This document shows positions 1 to 9,212 of a stretch of 64,000 bases of DNA, one piece after another. The notes under the pieces were generated by a model, which was not told where the DNA came from, did no database searches, and saw only the letters and a list, made by a program, of their open reading frames with translations. The translations under genes were made by a program, and so were the position numbers. Origin of the DNA: an uncultured Phycisphaerales bacterium (lineage in GTDB: Bacteria > Planctomycetota > Phycisphaerae > Phycisphaerales > UBA1924); contig CALKJW010000035.1 in the NCBI GenBank assembly GCA_937995595.1, positions 1 through 64,000 of the forward strand, written 5' to 3'. How positions within the stretch are numbered: position 1 is the stretch's first letter; every line of letters starts with the position of its first letter.

Positions 1-547
1 TCGGCGCGCCGGGAATGACCTCCTGCAGCGGACGCGGCGAGCGGTCGCCGAGCCAGAGCGCGTTCGGACACTCCCGCGTCGTGGCGTACATGACGCGGCG
101 CACGAGATTCTCGAACGCGTCGTTGGCGACGGCCTTGCCGCGCGGCTTGCTGCCCACGCACCACTTGGGGCCTGTGAACCGCTCCATGGCACTGAGCAGG
201 TGCTCGAAGTGATACTCGCCCTTGATCTTGACCTGCGGGTGCAGGTTCAGGATGTTCTGGATCCAGTGCGTGCCGCTCTTCCAGCACCCGGCGAGGAAGA
301 AGAACCGGTGCTCCAGACCCGTCTCGGGGTTGTGCACCGTCCAGCGGTCGGTCGTCGTCCGGTCGCAGAACGACAGCGACTCGTTGTCGATACCCATGCC
401 CGGGCGCACACCGCCGCGCGGCGTGGCGGGCTCGGCCAGAAGGCCGGGCGCGATCGCCTTCACGGCGGGGCGCAGCGTGACCTTGACCGGCGTCGGCAGC
501 ACGGCCTTGACCGTGCCGATCAGGGAACTGTTCTGGTTGTCCGGCAT
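1..547 (-). CDS. Sulfotransferase family protein (5' part, cut by window edge)
   Basis: About 182 N-terminal residues are present; the rest lies beyond base 1. It should transfer a sulfuryl group from PAPS to an acceptor that cannot be told from sequence. The family 5'-phosphosulfate-binding loop is visible as FFFLAGCWKSGTHWIQNIL (about residues 79-97), which places GxxKSGTxW after a poorly conserved N-terminal stretch of roughly 75 residues. The downstream LHPQVKIKGEYHF segment also fits the family. The ATG at 547 follows AGGAG with good spacing. It is last in a minus-strand run after groES, but 159 nt separate them, so it may have its own promoter. Family assignment is firm; substrate (glycan, lipid or protein) is unknown. 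Confidence 0.85.
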   Translation of the reverse strand, partial: MPDNQNSSLIGTVKAVLPTPVKVTLRPAVKAIAPGLLAEPATPRGGVRPGMGIDNESLSFCDRTTTDRWTVHNPETGLEHRFFFLAGCWKSGTHWIQNILNLHPQVKIKGEYHFEHLLSAMERFTGPKWCVGSKPRGKAVANDAFENLVRRVMYATTRECPNALWLGDRSPRPLQEVIPGAP

Positions 548-706
548 GACTTCTCCTGATGCCGTCACGCCGCGGGGCGCAGCGCGATCCGACGGCCTCA
601 GCCTAGGACTTTCGGCCCGGCGCGACAACCGCACGGACACTCTGACCGCGCCGGCGCGGGCCGCGCCGCATGGCTTGTCCGCCGGTCAGCCGCGCGCCCC
701 GAGCGC

Positions 707-997
707 TCAGCCCTCGACGACGCCGAGCAGTTCGCTCTCGCGCAGGATCAGGAGCTTGTCGCCCTTGAGTTCGACCTCGGTGCCGGCGTACTTGCCGTAG
801 AACACCGTGTCGCCCTTGCGGACGGACATCTCGGCGCGCTTGCCGTTCTCCAGCCGCTTGCCGGGGCCGGTGGCGACGACCTGGCCGCGGACAGGCTTCT
901 CCTTGGACGTCTCGGGGAGATAGATGCCGGAGGCCGTCTTGGTCTCGGGCTCGGCGGGCTTGACAAGGACTCGATCTTCAAGGGGCTTGATGGCCAT
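707..997 (-). CDS. groS: Co-chaperonin GroES
   Basis: This 96-residue protein caps the GroEL cavity in the cytoplasm. It opens with MAIKPLEDRVLVKPAE, has the mobile loop around residues 23-38 (GIYLPETSKEKPVRG) that contacts GroEL, and carries the dome and strand segments GDTVFYGKYAGTEVELKG and LLILRESELLGVV. Length is normal for the family. A GGAGAG Shine-Dalgarno precedes the ATG. It lies downstream of groEL on the same strand with a small ORF between, the reverse of the usual groES-groEL order. I see no CIRCE inverted repeat upstream. Confidence 0.97.
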   Translation of the reverse strand: MAIKPLEDRVLVKPAEPETKTASGIYLPETSKEKPVRGQVVATGPGKRLENGKRAEMSVRKGDTVFYGKYAGTEVELKGDKLLILRESELLGVVEG

Positions 998-1071
998 GGG
1001 TTCAACTCTCCGTGATGCAATAAACCTAAGGGCGGCACGACCCTGTTTTGGAGCGCGCCGCGATGCTTGTG

Positions 1072-1284
1072 TTACACCTTCGGCCGGCGCGCCACCGGCG
1101 CCTTGCCGCCGCCCGCGGGCTGGTGACCGACGGTCGGTTTCCCCCCTGCCGCCGCGGCCTTGCCGCCAGGCTTGCGGTCGCCGGGCTTTGCCGGGGCGCT
1201 CGCGCCAAGCTTGAGAGGCGATGCGCCGCCGAGGTTCGTCGCTCCCGCGCCGCTGCGTCCCATCAGGTCACTTGCTCTGGCCAA
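1072..1284 (-). CDS. Small Gly/Lys/Pro-rich protein between groEL and groES
   Basis: This is a 70-residue frame with a TTG start supported by an AGGAG seven bases upstream. It begins 32 nt after the groEL stop, so it is probably on the groEL transcript. The product is basic and of low complexity: an N-terminal part rich in Gly, Ala and Leu is followed by repeats of the type KPGDRKPGGKAAAAGGKP, ending in APVARRPKV. It has no signal peptide, membrane segment or recognisable domain. It may be a real small basic protein, perhaps disordered, or a spurious frame in GC-rich DNA; the good ribosome-binding site and spacing are the main support. Confidence 0.45.
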   Translation of the reverse strand: MARASDLMGRSGAGATNLGGASPLKLGASAPAKPGDRKPGGKAAAAGGKPTVGHQPAGGGKAPVARRPKV

Positions 1285-1316
1285 GACGAGGCTCCTGTTT
1301 GTTGATGGTCGCCGGC

Positions 1317-3041
1317 TCAGAACCCCATCCCGCCCATGCCGCCGCCGCCATGGCCGTGGCCGTGCGCGTGGTCGTGGTCGTCATTGTCCTTGGGCTTCTC
1401 GGTGATGATGCAGTCCGCGGCGAGCAGCACCGTCGCCACGCTCGCGGCGTTCTGGATCGCGCACCGATCGACCTTGGCCGGGGTCAGCACGCCCTGCTTG
1501 AGCAGGTCGCCGTACTCGAGCGTCAGCGCGTTGAAGCCGAACGCCCCCTTGCCCTCGGCCACCTTCGCGACAACAACCGTGCCCTTCTCGCCCGCGTTGT
1601 CGGCGATGGTCTGCAGGGGCAGGGCCAGAGCGCGGTGCACAACGTCGAGCCCGGCCGCGAAGTCGTAGCGAGCCTGGCCGACGTCGTCGGCGGTCTTGTC
1701 GTCGCCCTTGTCGCCGGGCTTGCCGTAGACGGCGCGGTATTCCTTCATCGCGGCGATGGCGTCGCGGGCGCGGATGAACGACACGCCGCCGCCGGGCACG
1801 ACGCCCTCGGCGACCGCGGCGCGGGTCGCGTGCAGCGCGTCCTCGAACCGCGCCTTCTTCTCCTTGAGTTCGGCCTCGGACGCCGCGCCGACGTTGATCT
1901 GCGCCACGCCGCCTGCGAGCTTGGCCAGCCGCTCCTGGAGTTTCTCGCGGTCGTAGTCGCTGGTGGTGTTCTCGATCTCGCGCTTGATCTGCTCGATCCG
2001 CGCCTTGATGTCCTTGACCGCGCCCGCGCCCTCGATGATCGTGGTGTTGTCGGCGTCGACCTCGATCTTCTTGGCCATGCCCAGCTGCGCCAGTTCGACC
2101 TTGTCGAGTTCGATGCCCAGGTCCTTCATGATCGGCTGCGCGCCGGTGAGCACCGCGATGTCCTCGAGCATCGCCTTGCGCCGGTCGCCGTAGCCCGGCG
2201 CCTTCACCGCGCACACCTGCAGCGTGCCGCGCAACTTGTTGATCACGAGCGTGGAGAGCGCCTCGCCCGAAACGTCCTCGGCGATGATGAGCAGCGGCTT
2301 CTTCGCCGCCATCACCTTCTCGAGCAGCGGCACCAGTCTGGAGACGCTCTCGATCTTGTCCTCGTGGATGAGCACGAGCGCCTTCTCGAACTCGACGGTC
2401 ATCTCCTCGGTGTTGGTCACGAAGTTCGGCGAGATGTAGCCGCGGTCGAACTGCATGCCCTCGACGACGTCGACGGTCGTCTCCTGCGTCTTGCCTTCCT
2501 CGATGGTGATCACGCCGTCGGCGCCCACCTTGGTGAACGCGTCGGCGATGATCTTGCCGACCGCCGGGTCGTTGTTCGCCGAGATCGTCGCGATGTTCTG
2601 GATATCCCCACTCTTGGGGGACCGATCCACCGGCTTGCTCAGTTTCTTGATCTCGCCGACCGCGACCTCCACGCCCTTCTTCATGCCGCGGATCAGCGCG
2701 TTGGCGTCAACGCCCGCCGCGATGTGGCGCAGGCCCTCGCGGAAGAGGGCCTCGGCGAGCACCGTGGCCGTGGTGGTTCCGTCGCCGGCCTCGTCGCTGG
2801 TCTTGCTGGCGGCTTCCTTCACCAGCCGCGTGCCCATGTTCTGGGCCTTGTTCCGCAGTTCGATCTCCTCCGCGACCGAGACGCCGTCCTTGGTCACCGT
2901 CGGGCCGCCCCACGACTTGTCGAGGATGGCGTTGCGTCCGCGGGGGCCGAGCGTGCTCTTGACCGCGCGGGCAAGTTTCTCGACGCCCGCAAGAAGGGCC
3001 TGACGTGCTTCGATGTCGAACGTGAGTTCCTTGACGGCCAT
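1317..3041 (-). CDS. groL: Chaperonin GroEL
   Basis: This 574-residue ATP-dependent chaperonin subunit starts [19 protein letters not shown]; the frame stays open far upstream but homology starts at this ATG, preceded by GGAGAAG. Equatorial-domain motifs are present: [15 protein letters not shown] near residue 35 and [14 protein letters not shown] near residue 85, then the apical domain, [10 protein letters not shown] near residue 410 and the second equatorial half. Two oddities: a charged insertion of about 18 residues ([17 protein letters not shown]) after the GGG segment, and a histidine/aspartate-rich linker ([14 protein letters not shown]) before the normal GGMGGMGF tail. It leads a minus-strand group with the small ORF and groES. 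Confidence 0.98.
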   Translation of the reverse strand: MAVKELTFDIEARQALLAGVEKLARAVKSTLGPRGRNAILDKSWGGPTVTKDGVSVAEEIELRNKAQNMGTRLVKEAASKTSDEAGDGTTTATVLAEALFREGLRHIAAGVDANALIRGMKKGVEVAVGEIKKLSKPVDRSPKSGDIQNIATISANNDPAVGKIIADAFTKVGADGVITIEEGKTQETTVDVVEGMQFDRGYISPNFVTNTEEMTVEFEKALVLIHEDKIESVSRLVPLLEKVMAAKKPLLIIAEDVSGEALSTLVINKLRGTLQVCAVKAPGYGDRRKAMLEDIAVLTGAQPIMKDLGIELDKVELAQLGMAKKIEVDADNTTIIEGAGAVKDIKARIEQIKREIENTTSDYDREKLQERLAKLAGGVAQINVGAASEAELKEKKARFEDALHATRAAVAEGVVPGGGVSFIRARDAIAAMKEYRAVYGKPGDKGDDKTADDVGQARYDFAAGLDVVHRALALPLQTIADNAGEKGTVVVAKVAEGKGAFGFNALTLEYGDLLKQGVLTPAKVDRCAIQNAASVATVLLAADCIITEKPKDNDDHDHAHGHGHGGGGMGGMGF

Positions 3042-3271
3042 GGATCGCTTCTCCGGATCGGTTGCTCGGGAATTGGTCGGTGATTCGCCGGCTCGGGACG
3101 CGGCGGTATCGTGCCGGTTGGACTGGCAAGCGCAGTGCCACCGCGTGAGCGGGGTCACGCCGGCCGAAGTCCGGCTGTCGCGGCACCTGAGCCGCCGCGG
3201 CGGCGTCGCCGCGCCTGTCAGTGGGCAGACGCACGAACCGGCCCCTGCCGGAATGGCAGAGCGCGACCTGC

Positions 3272-3277
3272 TACGAT
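3272..3277 (+). promoter_or_regulatory. Candidate -10 hexamer TACGAT, leaderless nuoA
   Basis: TACGAT ends 7 nt before the nuoA ATG at 3285 and no Shine-Dalgarno is present, so transcription would begin at or next to the start codon. There is no clear -35 hexamer at 17 bp. The same arrangement recurs at other genes in this window. Confidence 0.4.
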
Positions 3278-3284
3278 GGGCCCC

Positions 3285-3692
3285 ATGATGGACCACGCGC
3301 TCACGCCTGCCGCCACGGACGTCGGCTCGTACCTGCCCGTACTGCTGCTGGTCGGCGGGGCGGTCGTGTTCGGCATCATGAACGTCGCGTTGTCGGTGTT
3401 GATCGGCCCTCGCCGCGACGGCGCGGTCAAGAGCATGACCTACGAATCGGGCATGAACCCGGTGGGCACGGCCCGCAAGCGGTTCAACGTCCGGTTCTAC
3501 CTGATCGCGATGGTCTTCCTGGTGTTCGACATCGAGATCATCTTCCTCTACCCGTGGGCGACGACGTTCGCCAACATCGACCAGACCAGCCCGGACGGGC
3601 TGGTGTGGCTCGGGCGCATCCTGTTCTTCATGCTCACGACGGTCGTGGCCTACGTGTACGGCCTGCGCAAGGGCGTGTTCCGCTTCGACTGA
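3285..3692 (+). CDS. nuoA: NADH-quinone oxidoreductase subunit A
   Basis: This 135-residue membrane subunit belongs to respiratory complex I, in the arm joining the peripheral and membrane domains. Three hydrophobic segments are visible (about residues 14-38, 72-96 and 108-128). The family hallmark is present: [20 protein letters not shown] followed by [22 protein letters not shown]. The gene starts at the doubled ATG at 3285/3288; a longer frame exists upstream but is not conserved. nuoB does not follow: the next gene is an EAL protein, and nuoC is 33 kb away, so complex I genes are dispersed here. Confidence 0.96.
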   Translation: MMDHALTPAATDVGSYLPVLLLVGGAVVFGIMNVALSVLIGPRRDGAVKSMTYESGMNPVGTARKRFNVRFYLIAMVFLVFDIEIIFLYPWATTFANIDQTSPDGLVWLGRILFFMLTTVVAYVYGLRKGVFRFD

Positions 3693-3724
3693 CGCGCGGT
3701 TATCGGCGTCAGAACACACCGCGG

Positions 3725-3752
3725 CAAAGCGACGCAGGGGAAAGGCCGATAG
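3725..3752 (+). promoter_or_regulatory. Possible sigma-28-like promoter before the EAL gene
   Basis: CAAAG is followed 15 nt later by GCCGATAG at 3745-3752, close to the flagellar sigma factor FliA pattern (TAAA, 15 nt, GCCGATAA). An AGGCC-GATAG-GGCCT inverted repeat overlaps the second element. The leader to the preferred ATG at 3816 would be about 55 nt. The similarity is by eye only. Confidence 0.3.
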
Positions 3753-3815
3753 GGCCTAGAAGCGACGGACGTCGCGACGGTTGTGCCGTTGCGCCCGTCC
3801 GTCGCGTGTCGTCCG

Positions 3816-5612
3816 ATGGCCAAGACGCCCAACAACACGAAGGCGACTCGCAGGCGATTGCTCGACCTCATCGCGTCGCGCGCGGTCGCGGTCGCGTTTC
3901 AGCCCATCCTCGATCTCAACGACGGAATGATCGTCGCCTACGAGGCGCTCACGCGCATCGTTCCCGAGAGCGGCTTTGACAACCCCGGCGCGCTCTTCGC
4001 CGCCGCGGCCGAGCACGGCCTGCTGTGGGAACTCGAAGCCGTGACGCGCGCCGCGGCGATCGAGGCCGCGGCGTCGTGGCCCTCCGACACGCGCCTGTTC
4101 CTCAACACCACGCCGTCGGTGTTCGCCGACCCGCGGTTCCCCGACGCGCTCCGCTCGGCGGTGCAGGGTGCTCGCGGGCTTTCGCCCGACCGCGTCGTGC
4201 TCGAGATCACCGAGCTCTCCGACGAGCAGGACTTCCCCGGTCTGGCCGAGCAGGTGCGCCGGCTGCGCGGCCTCGGCTTCGACGCGGCGATCGACGACGC
4301 GGGCGCCGGCGCCAGCGGCCTGAACCGCATCATGATCATCCGGCCGGCGTGGATCAAACTCGACCGCGCGTTCGTCCGCGGGATCGACTCGGACCACTAC
4401 AAGCAGAACATGGTCCGGTTCTTCGCGCACTTCGCACGACTCAGCGGCGTGAGCGTCATCGCCGAGGGGATCGAACGCAGAGAGGAACTGGCGACGGTCA
4501 TCGGTCTGGGGCTGCGCTACGCGCAGGGGTATTACCTCGGAAAGCCCGGCGCGCGCGAGCAGACCACCGACCCGCGCTTCGTCTCCGCGGTGCGCGGACG
4601 CTGGGCGGAGGTCGACGCGGAGGTCGCGCCCTCCGGCGAATCGGCCACGCTCGTGCGCCTCTGCCGCCCGGTGCTGACCGTCGAACCGGGCACGACCGTC
4701 GCCGACGCCGCGGCGGTCCTTCGCGCGGACCAGACGCTCTGCGGCGCGGTGGTGCGGGACGGGCGGCGCGTCGGCGGCTGGGCGTCGAGGCAGTCGATCC
4801 TTGACCGCGCGACCGACAGGGGCGGCGAGCGGGTCGCGGACGCTCTGAGCGAGGCGGTCTGCCACCTGCCCCCGGGCGCGAGCATCGCCGAGGCGCTGGA
4901 ACTGGCGTGCATCATGGACGAGGAGGCCGTGTGCGACCCGCTGATCGTCGCGAGCGGCGCGGCGGTGATCGGCGTTGTGCGCGTCCGGGACCTGGTCCGC
5001 GCGGCTACGCGCGAGGGACGCCTCGGGCAGTCGTGGCGCGCCCCGGTCACCGGGCTGCCGGCACGCATCCGCGCCGACCAGCACGTCGCCGAGTTGATCC
5101 GCGCCGCCCGGGCGCAGGACCAGCGGCCCGCCGACGCGCACGCCGACGCCGCGTTCATCGACATCCGCGCGTTCGCCAGTTACAACGCGGCCTTCGGGTA
5201 CGAACTCGGCGACCGGCTGATCCGCTCTTTGTCGGACCTGATCCACGCCGTCATCGCGGGGCCGACCGGCGCGTTCGTGGCGCACCTGGGAGAGGATCGG
5301 TTCCTGATCACGTGCGCGCCGGGGCGGCTCGAACGCCAACTGGCAGCGCTCGTTGACACGTTCGACCGGCAGGCGACCCTGCTCCCCGGCGGCGTGAGCG
5401 GGGGCGGCCCGCCCTGCCCGCGGATGTCCCTGCGCGTGCTGTTCCTGCCGGGAGTGTTCGCGCGGATCTCGCAGCCCAGGGACCTCTACCGGCGCGAGCA
5501 GCAGTTGCGCGCAGCCAGCGAGTCGCGGTCGCACCGGCCCTTTGCCCACGGCGCGCCGGGATCGTCGATCATCACCGATTGGCGACGCCACGAACTGCGC
5601 CGCGCGGGGTGA
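3816..5612 (+). CDS. EAL-CBS-GGDEF-like cyclic di-GMP signalling protein
   Basis: This is a 598-residue cytoplasmic protein, probably a c-di-GMP phosphodiesterase. The EAL domain (about residues 10-245) has E43-A-L45, NTTP, EITE, IDDAGAG, IKLDRAFVRGI, AEGIE and a QGYYLGKP end, so metal and substrate ligands appear intact. A CBS pair follows (about 288-396) and may bind an adenine nucleotide. The C-terminal third looks like a GGDEF fold (DIRAFASYNAAFGYELGDRL), but its signature is LGEDRF at 491-496, so it should not make c-di-GMP and may be regulatory. A GTG at 3783 is a possible earlier start; the ATG at 3816 is preferred. There is no membrane segment. Confidence 0.9.
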   Translation: MAKTPNNTKATRRRLLDLIASRAVAVAFQPILDLNDGMIVAYEALTRIVPESGFDNPGALFAAAAEHGLLWELEAVTRAAAIEAAASWPSDTRLFLNTTPSVFADPRFPDALRSAVQGARGLSPDRVVLEITELSDEQDFPGLAEQVRRLRGLGFDAAIDDAGAGASGLNRIMIIRPAWIKLDRAFVRGIDSDHYKQNMVRFFAHFARLSGVSVIAEGIERREELATVIGLGLRYAQGYYLGKPGAREQTTDPRFVSAVRGRWAEVDAEVAPSGESATLVRLCRPVLTVEPGTTVADAAAVLRADQTLCGAVVRDGRRVGGWASRQSILDRATDRGGERVADALSEAVCHLPPGASIAEALELACIMDEEAVCDPLIVASGAAVIGVVRVRDLVRAATREGRLGQSWRAPVTGLPARIRADQHVAELIRAARAQDQRPADAHADAAFIDIRAFASYNAAFGYELGDRLIRSLSDLIHAVIAGPTGAFVAHLGEDRFLITCAPGRLERQLAALVDTFDRQATLLPGGVSGGGPPCPRMSLRVLFLPGVFARISQPRDLYRREQQLRAASESRSHRPFAHGAPGSSIITDWRRHELRRAG

Positions 5613-5622
5613 GCGGCGACGA

Positions 5623-6390
5623 TCAGGGCGCGGGGAGTTTCCACAACCAGTTCGCCGGCACGGCCTCGGCCCGGGGACGGGGCTCGGTCCGCGCCGAACC
5701 GTCGTACACGCCGATGTTGACGAGGCCCCCGCCACGGCCCCCGTGGAACGCGCCGATTCGCAACTGCACGTGCGGGTTCTGGCGGAAGTCGATGACGCTG
5801 GCGGTGCGTGTCGGCGGCGGGACGTTCGGATCGCTCGGCGGCGCGTCGATCGCGGAATCGAGCAGCGCGACGGTGCGCGAAGGGAGTTGCACTCGGTCGT
5901 AGTCGACGTGGGCGCGCCGGTTGTCGGCGGCCTCGTCGAAACTCCGCGGGTCCGGCACGCCCTGCGGATCGGTCCACCCCGCCTGCCCGGTTGCGTTCAT
6001 CGCGTAGGTCCGGGTCATCGCCTCGGGGTACGCCCTGTCCACCGTCGGGCACACCAGCACCGACGCGTTGGAGTACACGTCGGCCGTGCCCGACCACTGC
6101 CGCCCCGCGGCGGACTGCACGACAAAGGCCCAGTTCGGCGAATCGCCCCACGGCTGGCCGAGCGCCGGCCCGACGCCGCGGTTGTCGTCGGCGTAGGACC
6201 GGCACACTACGAAGATCTGCCGCTGGTTGGAGAGGCACACCACCGACCGCCCGGCCTCTCGCGCCCCGGCCAGCGCGGGCAGCAGCAGCGCGACCAGCAC
6301 CGCGATCACCGCGATGACCACCAGCAGTTCGATCAGCGTGAATCCCGCTGCGAACCGGGGCACTGCTCGATCTTCGGGCGTACGGTTCAT
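5623..6390 (-). CDS. Type II secretion/pilus-type pseudopilin
   Basis: This 255-residue protein has a short leader ending in Gly, then [20 protein letters not shown], the class III signal cut by a prepilin peptidase between G and F with Glu at +5. The remaining periplasmic domain ends with an H-x9-DG-like element ([17 protein letters not shown]), typical of the large pseudopilin families of planctomycetes. It is convergent with the EAL gene (11 nt apart) and divergent from the hydrolase operon. It probably acts in a type II secretion or pilus-like fibre, but no secretion genes are nearby, so its machine is unknown. Confidence 0.88.
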   Translation of the reverse strand: MNRTPEDRAVPRFAAGFTLIELLVVIAVIAVLVALLLPALAGAREAGRSVVCLSNQRQIFVVCRSYADDNRGVGPALGQPWGDSPNWAFVVQSAAGRQWSGTADVYSNASVLVCPTVDRAYPEAMTRTYAMNATGQAGWTDPQGVPDPRSFDEAADNRRAHVDYDRVQLPSRTVALLDSAIDAPPSDPNVPPPTRTASVIDFRQNPHVQLRIGAFHGGRGGGLVNIGVYDGSARTEPRPRAEAVPANWLWKLPAP

Positions 6391-6471
6391 GGCGTCCGGC
6401 GGCCGCGCGGGCCGCATCCGTTCCGACGTGTCGATGGTATCCGCTCCGGCCGGGCGCAGGAGAAAGTCGCG

Positions 6472-8010
6472 ATGACCACACTCCGGAGTTGGGCCGCCGT
6501 GCTGTTCGCCGTCGCGCTCGCGGCCGCGGTGCACGCGGCGCCCGCGCGGGCCCAGCCCGCCGGCGCGACCGACGTGCAGCACTGGGCCGGCGAGTTCGAG
6601 ACGCGCCAGTCGTTCCGCCCCCGGCTGTTCCTCGCGGCGACGTTCTGGCGCGAAGGGCAGGCGTGGCGCGGCGTGCTCAACATCCCGCCCGACGTGGGCA
6701 TCACGGGCGTGTGGGGCGTGGACCTGCTGCACGTCGAGGTCGGGCCCGACCGGATCGAGTTCTTCCAGGCCAACCCCAACCCCGATGCGCCGCCGAACCT
6801 CTACTCCGTGCAGCGTCACGGGCGCGACGCCGACACGGGCGAGGGCTCGGTGTCGCTGGCGGGCGGCGCGCCGCTGAAACTCCGCATGTGGCGCATCAGC
6901 GCGGACGAGGCCCGCGACGTCATGCCCCGCCGCCCGCAGACGCCCCGCCCCCCTCTGCCGTATCAGTCGCGCGACATCATGGTGCCGAACACGCGCGACG
7001 GCGAGACCGTCCGCGTTCGCGGCGTGCTCGCCATCCCGCCCGGCGAGGGGCCGTTCCCCACCGCGGTGCTCCTGCCCGCGACGGGTCGCCGCGACGCCGA
7101 CCACACCGAGAGCGGCCACAAGCCCATGGCGGTGATCGCCGACCGCCTGGCCCGCGCGGGGATCGCGTCGATGCGGCTGGAAGGCCGCCATCCCCGCGAC
7201 CCGTTCATCGACGTGCGGACGCAGGTCTCGCCCTCGCAACTGGCGGCCGAGGCCGCGGAGGCGGTCGCGTGGCTCGTGCAGCAGCCGTGGATCGACCCCG
7301 CCCGGCTCGCGCTCGTCGGGCTCAACGAGGGCTGCACGGTCGGCGCGATCGCGTCGCGGCTGCTGAGCCCCCCGGCGCAGGTCCGGGCGGCGGTGTTCCT
7401 CGGGCCGCAGGGCATGTCGGGGCTGGAGCAGATCCGCGCCGAGTTCGGCGCGTCGATGCGGCGCGAGGGCGAGAGCCCCGCGTTCATCGATCAGCGCTCG
7501 CGCACCTTCATGAAGGCGTACGAACTGCTCGCGGCCGACGCGCCCGAATCGGAAGTCGTCGAGGCGTTCTTCGAGGAGATCACGGCCAACCACCTGTCGC
7601 GCCGCCAGCAGCTGGGCGAGTGGCAGCCGGAGCAGCGGAGGCAACTGGCCGCGCGCCAGTTCGAGGTCGTGCACACCCCGGCGTTCGTGGAGATGCTGCG
7701 GACAGACCCGGCGGCGGCGTTCGTCGCCGTTCCCTGCCCCGTGCTGGCGGTGCTGGGCGGTCTGGATGATCGCTTCCCGCTGTCCGTGAACCGGCCCGCG
7801 GTCGAGCGGGCGTTCGAACGCCGCGCCGCGCCGTCGCGCCTCGTGGTGTACGACAACCTCAACCACCGAATGCAACCGGCGCAGACCGGCGCCCCCGACG
7901 AGATGGAACAGATCGAGACGACCATCGACGGGCGCGTGCTGTCGGACATGGTCAACTTCCTGCGCGAACACCTTGGCGTGCCGGCCTCGAAGGCCGGGGA
8001 GGGCCGATGA
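6472..8010 (+). CDS. Secreted alpha/beta-hydrolase-like protein lacking the nucleophile Ser
   Basis: This is a 512-residue protein with a signal peptide (residues 1-28, cleavage after AARAQ-like sequence) and an AGGAG nine bases before the ATG. The C-terminal two thirds have the alpha/beta-hydrolase layout: a [19 protein letters not shown] block, the nucleophile elbow near residue 281, a putative acid in LGGLDDRFP near 428 and a histidine in NLNHRMQP near 464. At the elbow the expected GxSxG reads GLNEG, so the Ser is Asn; the usual DDRG-type motif reads RLEGRHPRD. It may be a pseudoenzyme, binding protein or atypical hydrolase. The next gene overlaps it by 4 nt. Confidence 0.82.
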   Translation: MTTLRSWAAVLFAVALAAAVHAAPARAQPAGATDVQHWAGEFETRQSFRPRLFLAATFWREGQAWRGVLNIPPDVGITGVWGVDLLHVEVGPDRIEFFQANPNPDAPPNLYSVQRHGRDADTGEGSVSLAGGAPLKLRMWRISADEARDVMPRRPQTPRPPLPYQSRDIMVPNTRDGETVRVRGVLAIPPGEGPFPTAVLLPATGRRDADHTESGHKPMAVIADRLARAGIASMRLEGRHPRDPFIDVRTQVSPSQLAAEAAEAVAWLVQQPWIDPARLALVGLNEGCTVGAIASRLLSPPAQVRAAVFLGPQGMSGLEQIRAEFGASMRREGESPAFIDQRSRTFMKAYELLAADAPESEVVEAFFEEITANHLSRRQQLGEWQPEQRRQLAARQFEVVHTPAFVEMLRTDPAAAFVAVPCPVLAVLGGLDDRFPLSVNRPAVERAFERRAAPSRLVVYDNLNHRMQPAQTGAPDEMEQIETTIDGRVLSDMVNFLREHLGVPASKAGEGR

Positions 8011-9212
8011 CGACCTGCATGCTTCTGGCCGCGACGCTCGGCGCGCTGCTCGCGCAGCCCCCGGCCGGCGCCCCGGCGACCGCTCCGGGCCTGCGCGCGG
8101 GGGAGGAAGTGGCGCAGTTCGAGGTCCGCGCGGGCTACGCGGTGTCGGTCGCCGTCGAGAGCCTCCCGGGCGCGCGGATGCTGGAGATCGACCCGCGCGG
8201 CACGCTGTACGTCTCGCGCCCCGCGCGCGGCGACGTGATCGCGCTGCGCGACGAGAACGGCGACGGCGTGTACGAGCGGCGCGAGGTCTTCCTGAGCGGC
8301 CGTCCGTCCGTGCACGCGCTGTGCTTTCATGACGGCGCGCTGTGGTTCGCGACCTCGGGCTCCGTCGGCCGGGCGCGCGACACCGACGGCGACCTGCGCG
8401 CCGACGAGATCGTCGACGTGCTCGCCCCGGGAACGCTGCCCAGCGGCGGCGGGCACTGGTACCGGTCGCTGCTGGTGACGCGCGACGGCCTGTACACCTC
8501 CATCGGCGACAGCGGGAACATCTCCGACCAGTCCGACACCGAGCGTCAGAAGATCTGGGCCTACGCGCTGGACGGCTCGGAGAAGCGGCTGTTCGCCTCC
8601 GGCATCCGCAACACCGAGAAACTGCGGCTGCGCCCGGGCACCGACGAGGTCTGGGGCGTCGACCACGGCAGCGACTGGTTCGGCGCGGTCTTCGGCGAGC
8701 GCCAGGGGCGGCAGGCGATCACCGACCTCAACCCTCCCGACGAGCTGAACCACTACGTCGAGGGCGGGTTCTACGGTCACCCCTTCCTCGTGGGCGACCG
8801 CGTGCCGCGCCCCGAGTTCCGCGACCGGACCGACCTGCCCGAACTCGCGGCACGGACGATCGCGCCGGCGTGGTCGATCGGCGCGCACTGGGCCGCCAAC
8901 GCGTTCTGCTTCATCGAAGAGCCGCGGAAGCCCGGCCCGGGCGCGATGCCCGCCGACCACCGCGGCGACGTGTTCGTCGCCTGCCGCGGGTCGTGGAACA
9001 GCACCAAGGCGGTCGGCTACTGCGTCGCCCGGATTCTCTTCGACGACGGCAGGCCCTACGGCCTCTTGAAGATCGTCTCGACGCTCGACCCGCGCACGGG
9101 CGAGGTGCACGCGCGCCCGGTGGACTGCGTGCAGGACGTGGACGGCTCGGTGCTGTTCTCTTCCGACCAGCCGGGACGGGTGTACCGGATTCGCTTCACG
9201 GGTGGGCGATGA
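8007..9212 (+). CDS. PQQ-type glucose/sorbosone dehydrogenase beta-propeller
   Basis: This 401-residue protein has an N-terminal signal peptide (about residues 1-17) and a six-bladed propeller of the glucose/sorbosone dehydrogenase family. Recognisable parts are an RGTLYVSRP blade strand, [14 protein letters not shown], the [20 protein letters not shown] loop typical of the family, and a closing blade ending [13 protein letters not shown]. Such enzymes oxidise sugars or similar polyols with PQQ in the periplasm. Its start overlaps the previous stop by 4 nt, and the following cytochrome gene overlaps it by 4 nt, pointing to translational coupling and an electron-transfer partner. Exact substrate and cofactor are not shown by the sequence. 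Confidence 0.88.
   Translation: MTTCMLLAATLGALLAQPPAGAPATAPGLRAGEEVAQFEVRAGYAVSVAVESLPGARMLEIDPRGTLYVSRPARGDVIALRDENGDGVYERREVFLSGRPSVHALCFHDGALWFATSGSVGRARDTDGDLRADEIVDVLAPGTLPSGGGHWYRSLLVTRDGLYTSIGDSGNISDQSDTERQKIWAYALDGSEKRLFASGIRNTEKLRLRPGTDEVWGVDHGSDWFGAVFGERQGRQAITDLNPPDELNHYVEGGFYGHPFLVGDRVPRPEFRDRTDLPELAARTIAPAWSIGAHWAANAFCFIEEPRKPGPGAMPADHRGDVFVACRGSWNSTKAVGYCVARILFDDGRPYGLLKIVSTLDPRTGEVHARPVDCVQDVDGSVLFSSDQPGRVYRIRFTGGR

Noticed and set aside
1221-3083. Very long open frame opposite groEL (and similar antisense frames throughout)
   Set aside because: It is a mirror of GC-rich third codon positions; the translation is Arg/Ala/His/Leu-biased without any domain, and the groEL frame is certain.
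5542-6471. An N-terminal extension of about 310 residues on the hydrolase-like gene
   Set aside because: The upstream frame runs antisense through the pseudopilin gene; the signal peptide and Shine-Dalgarno place the start at 6472.
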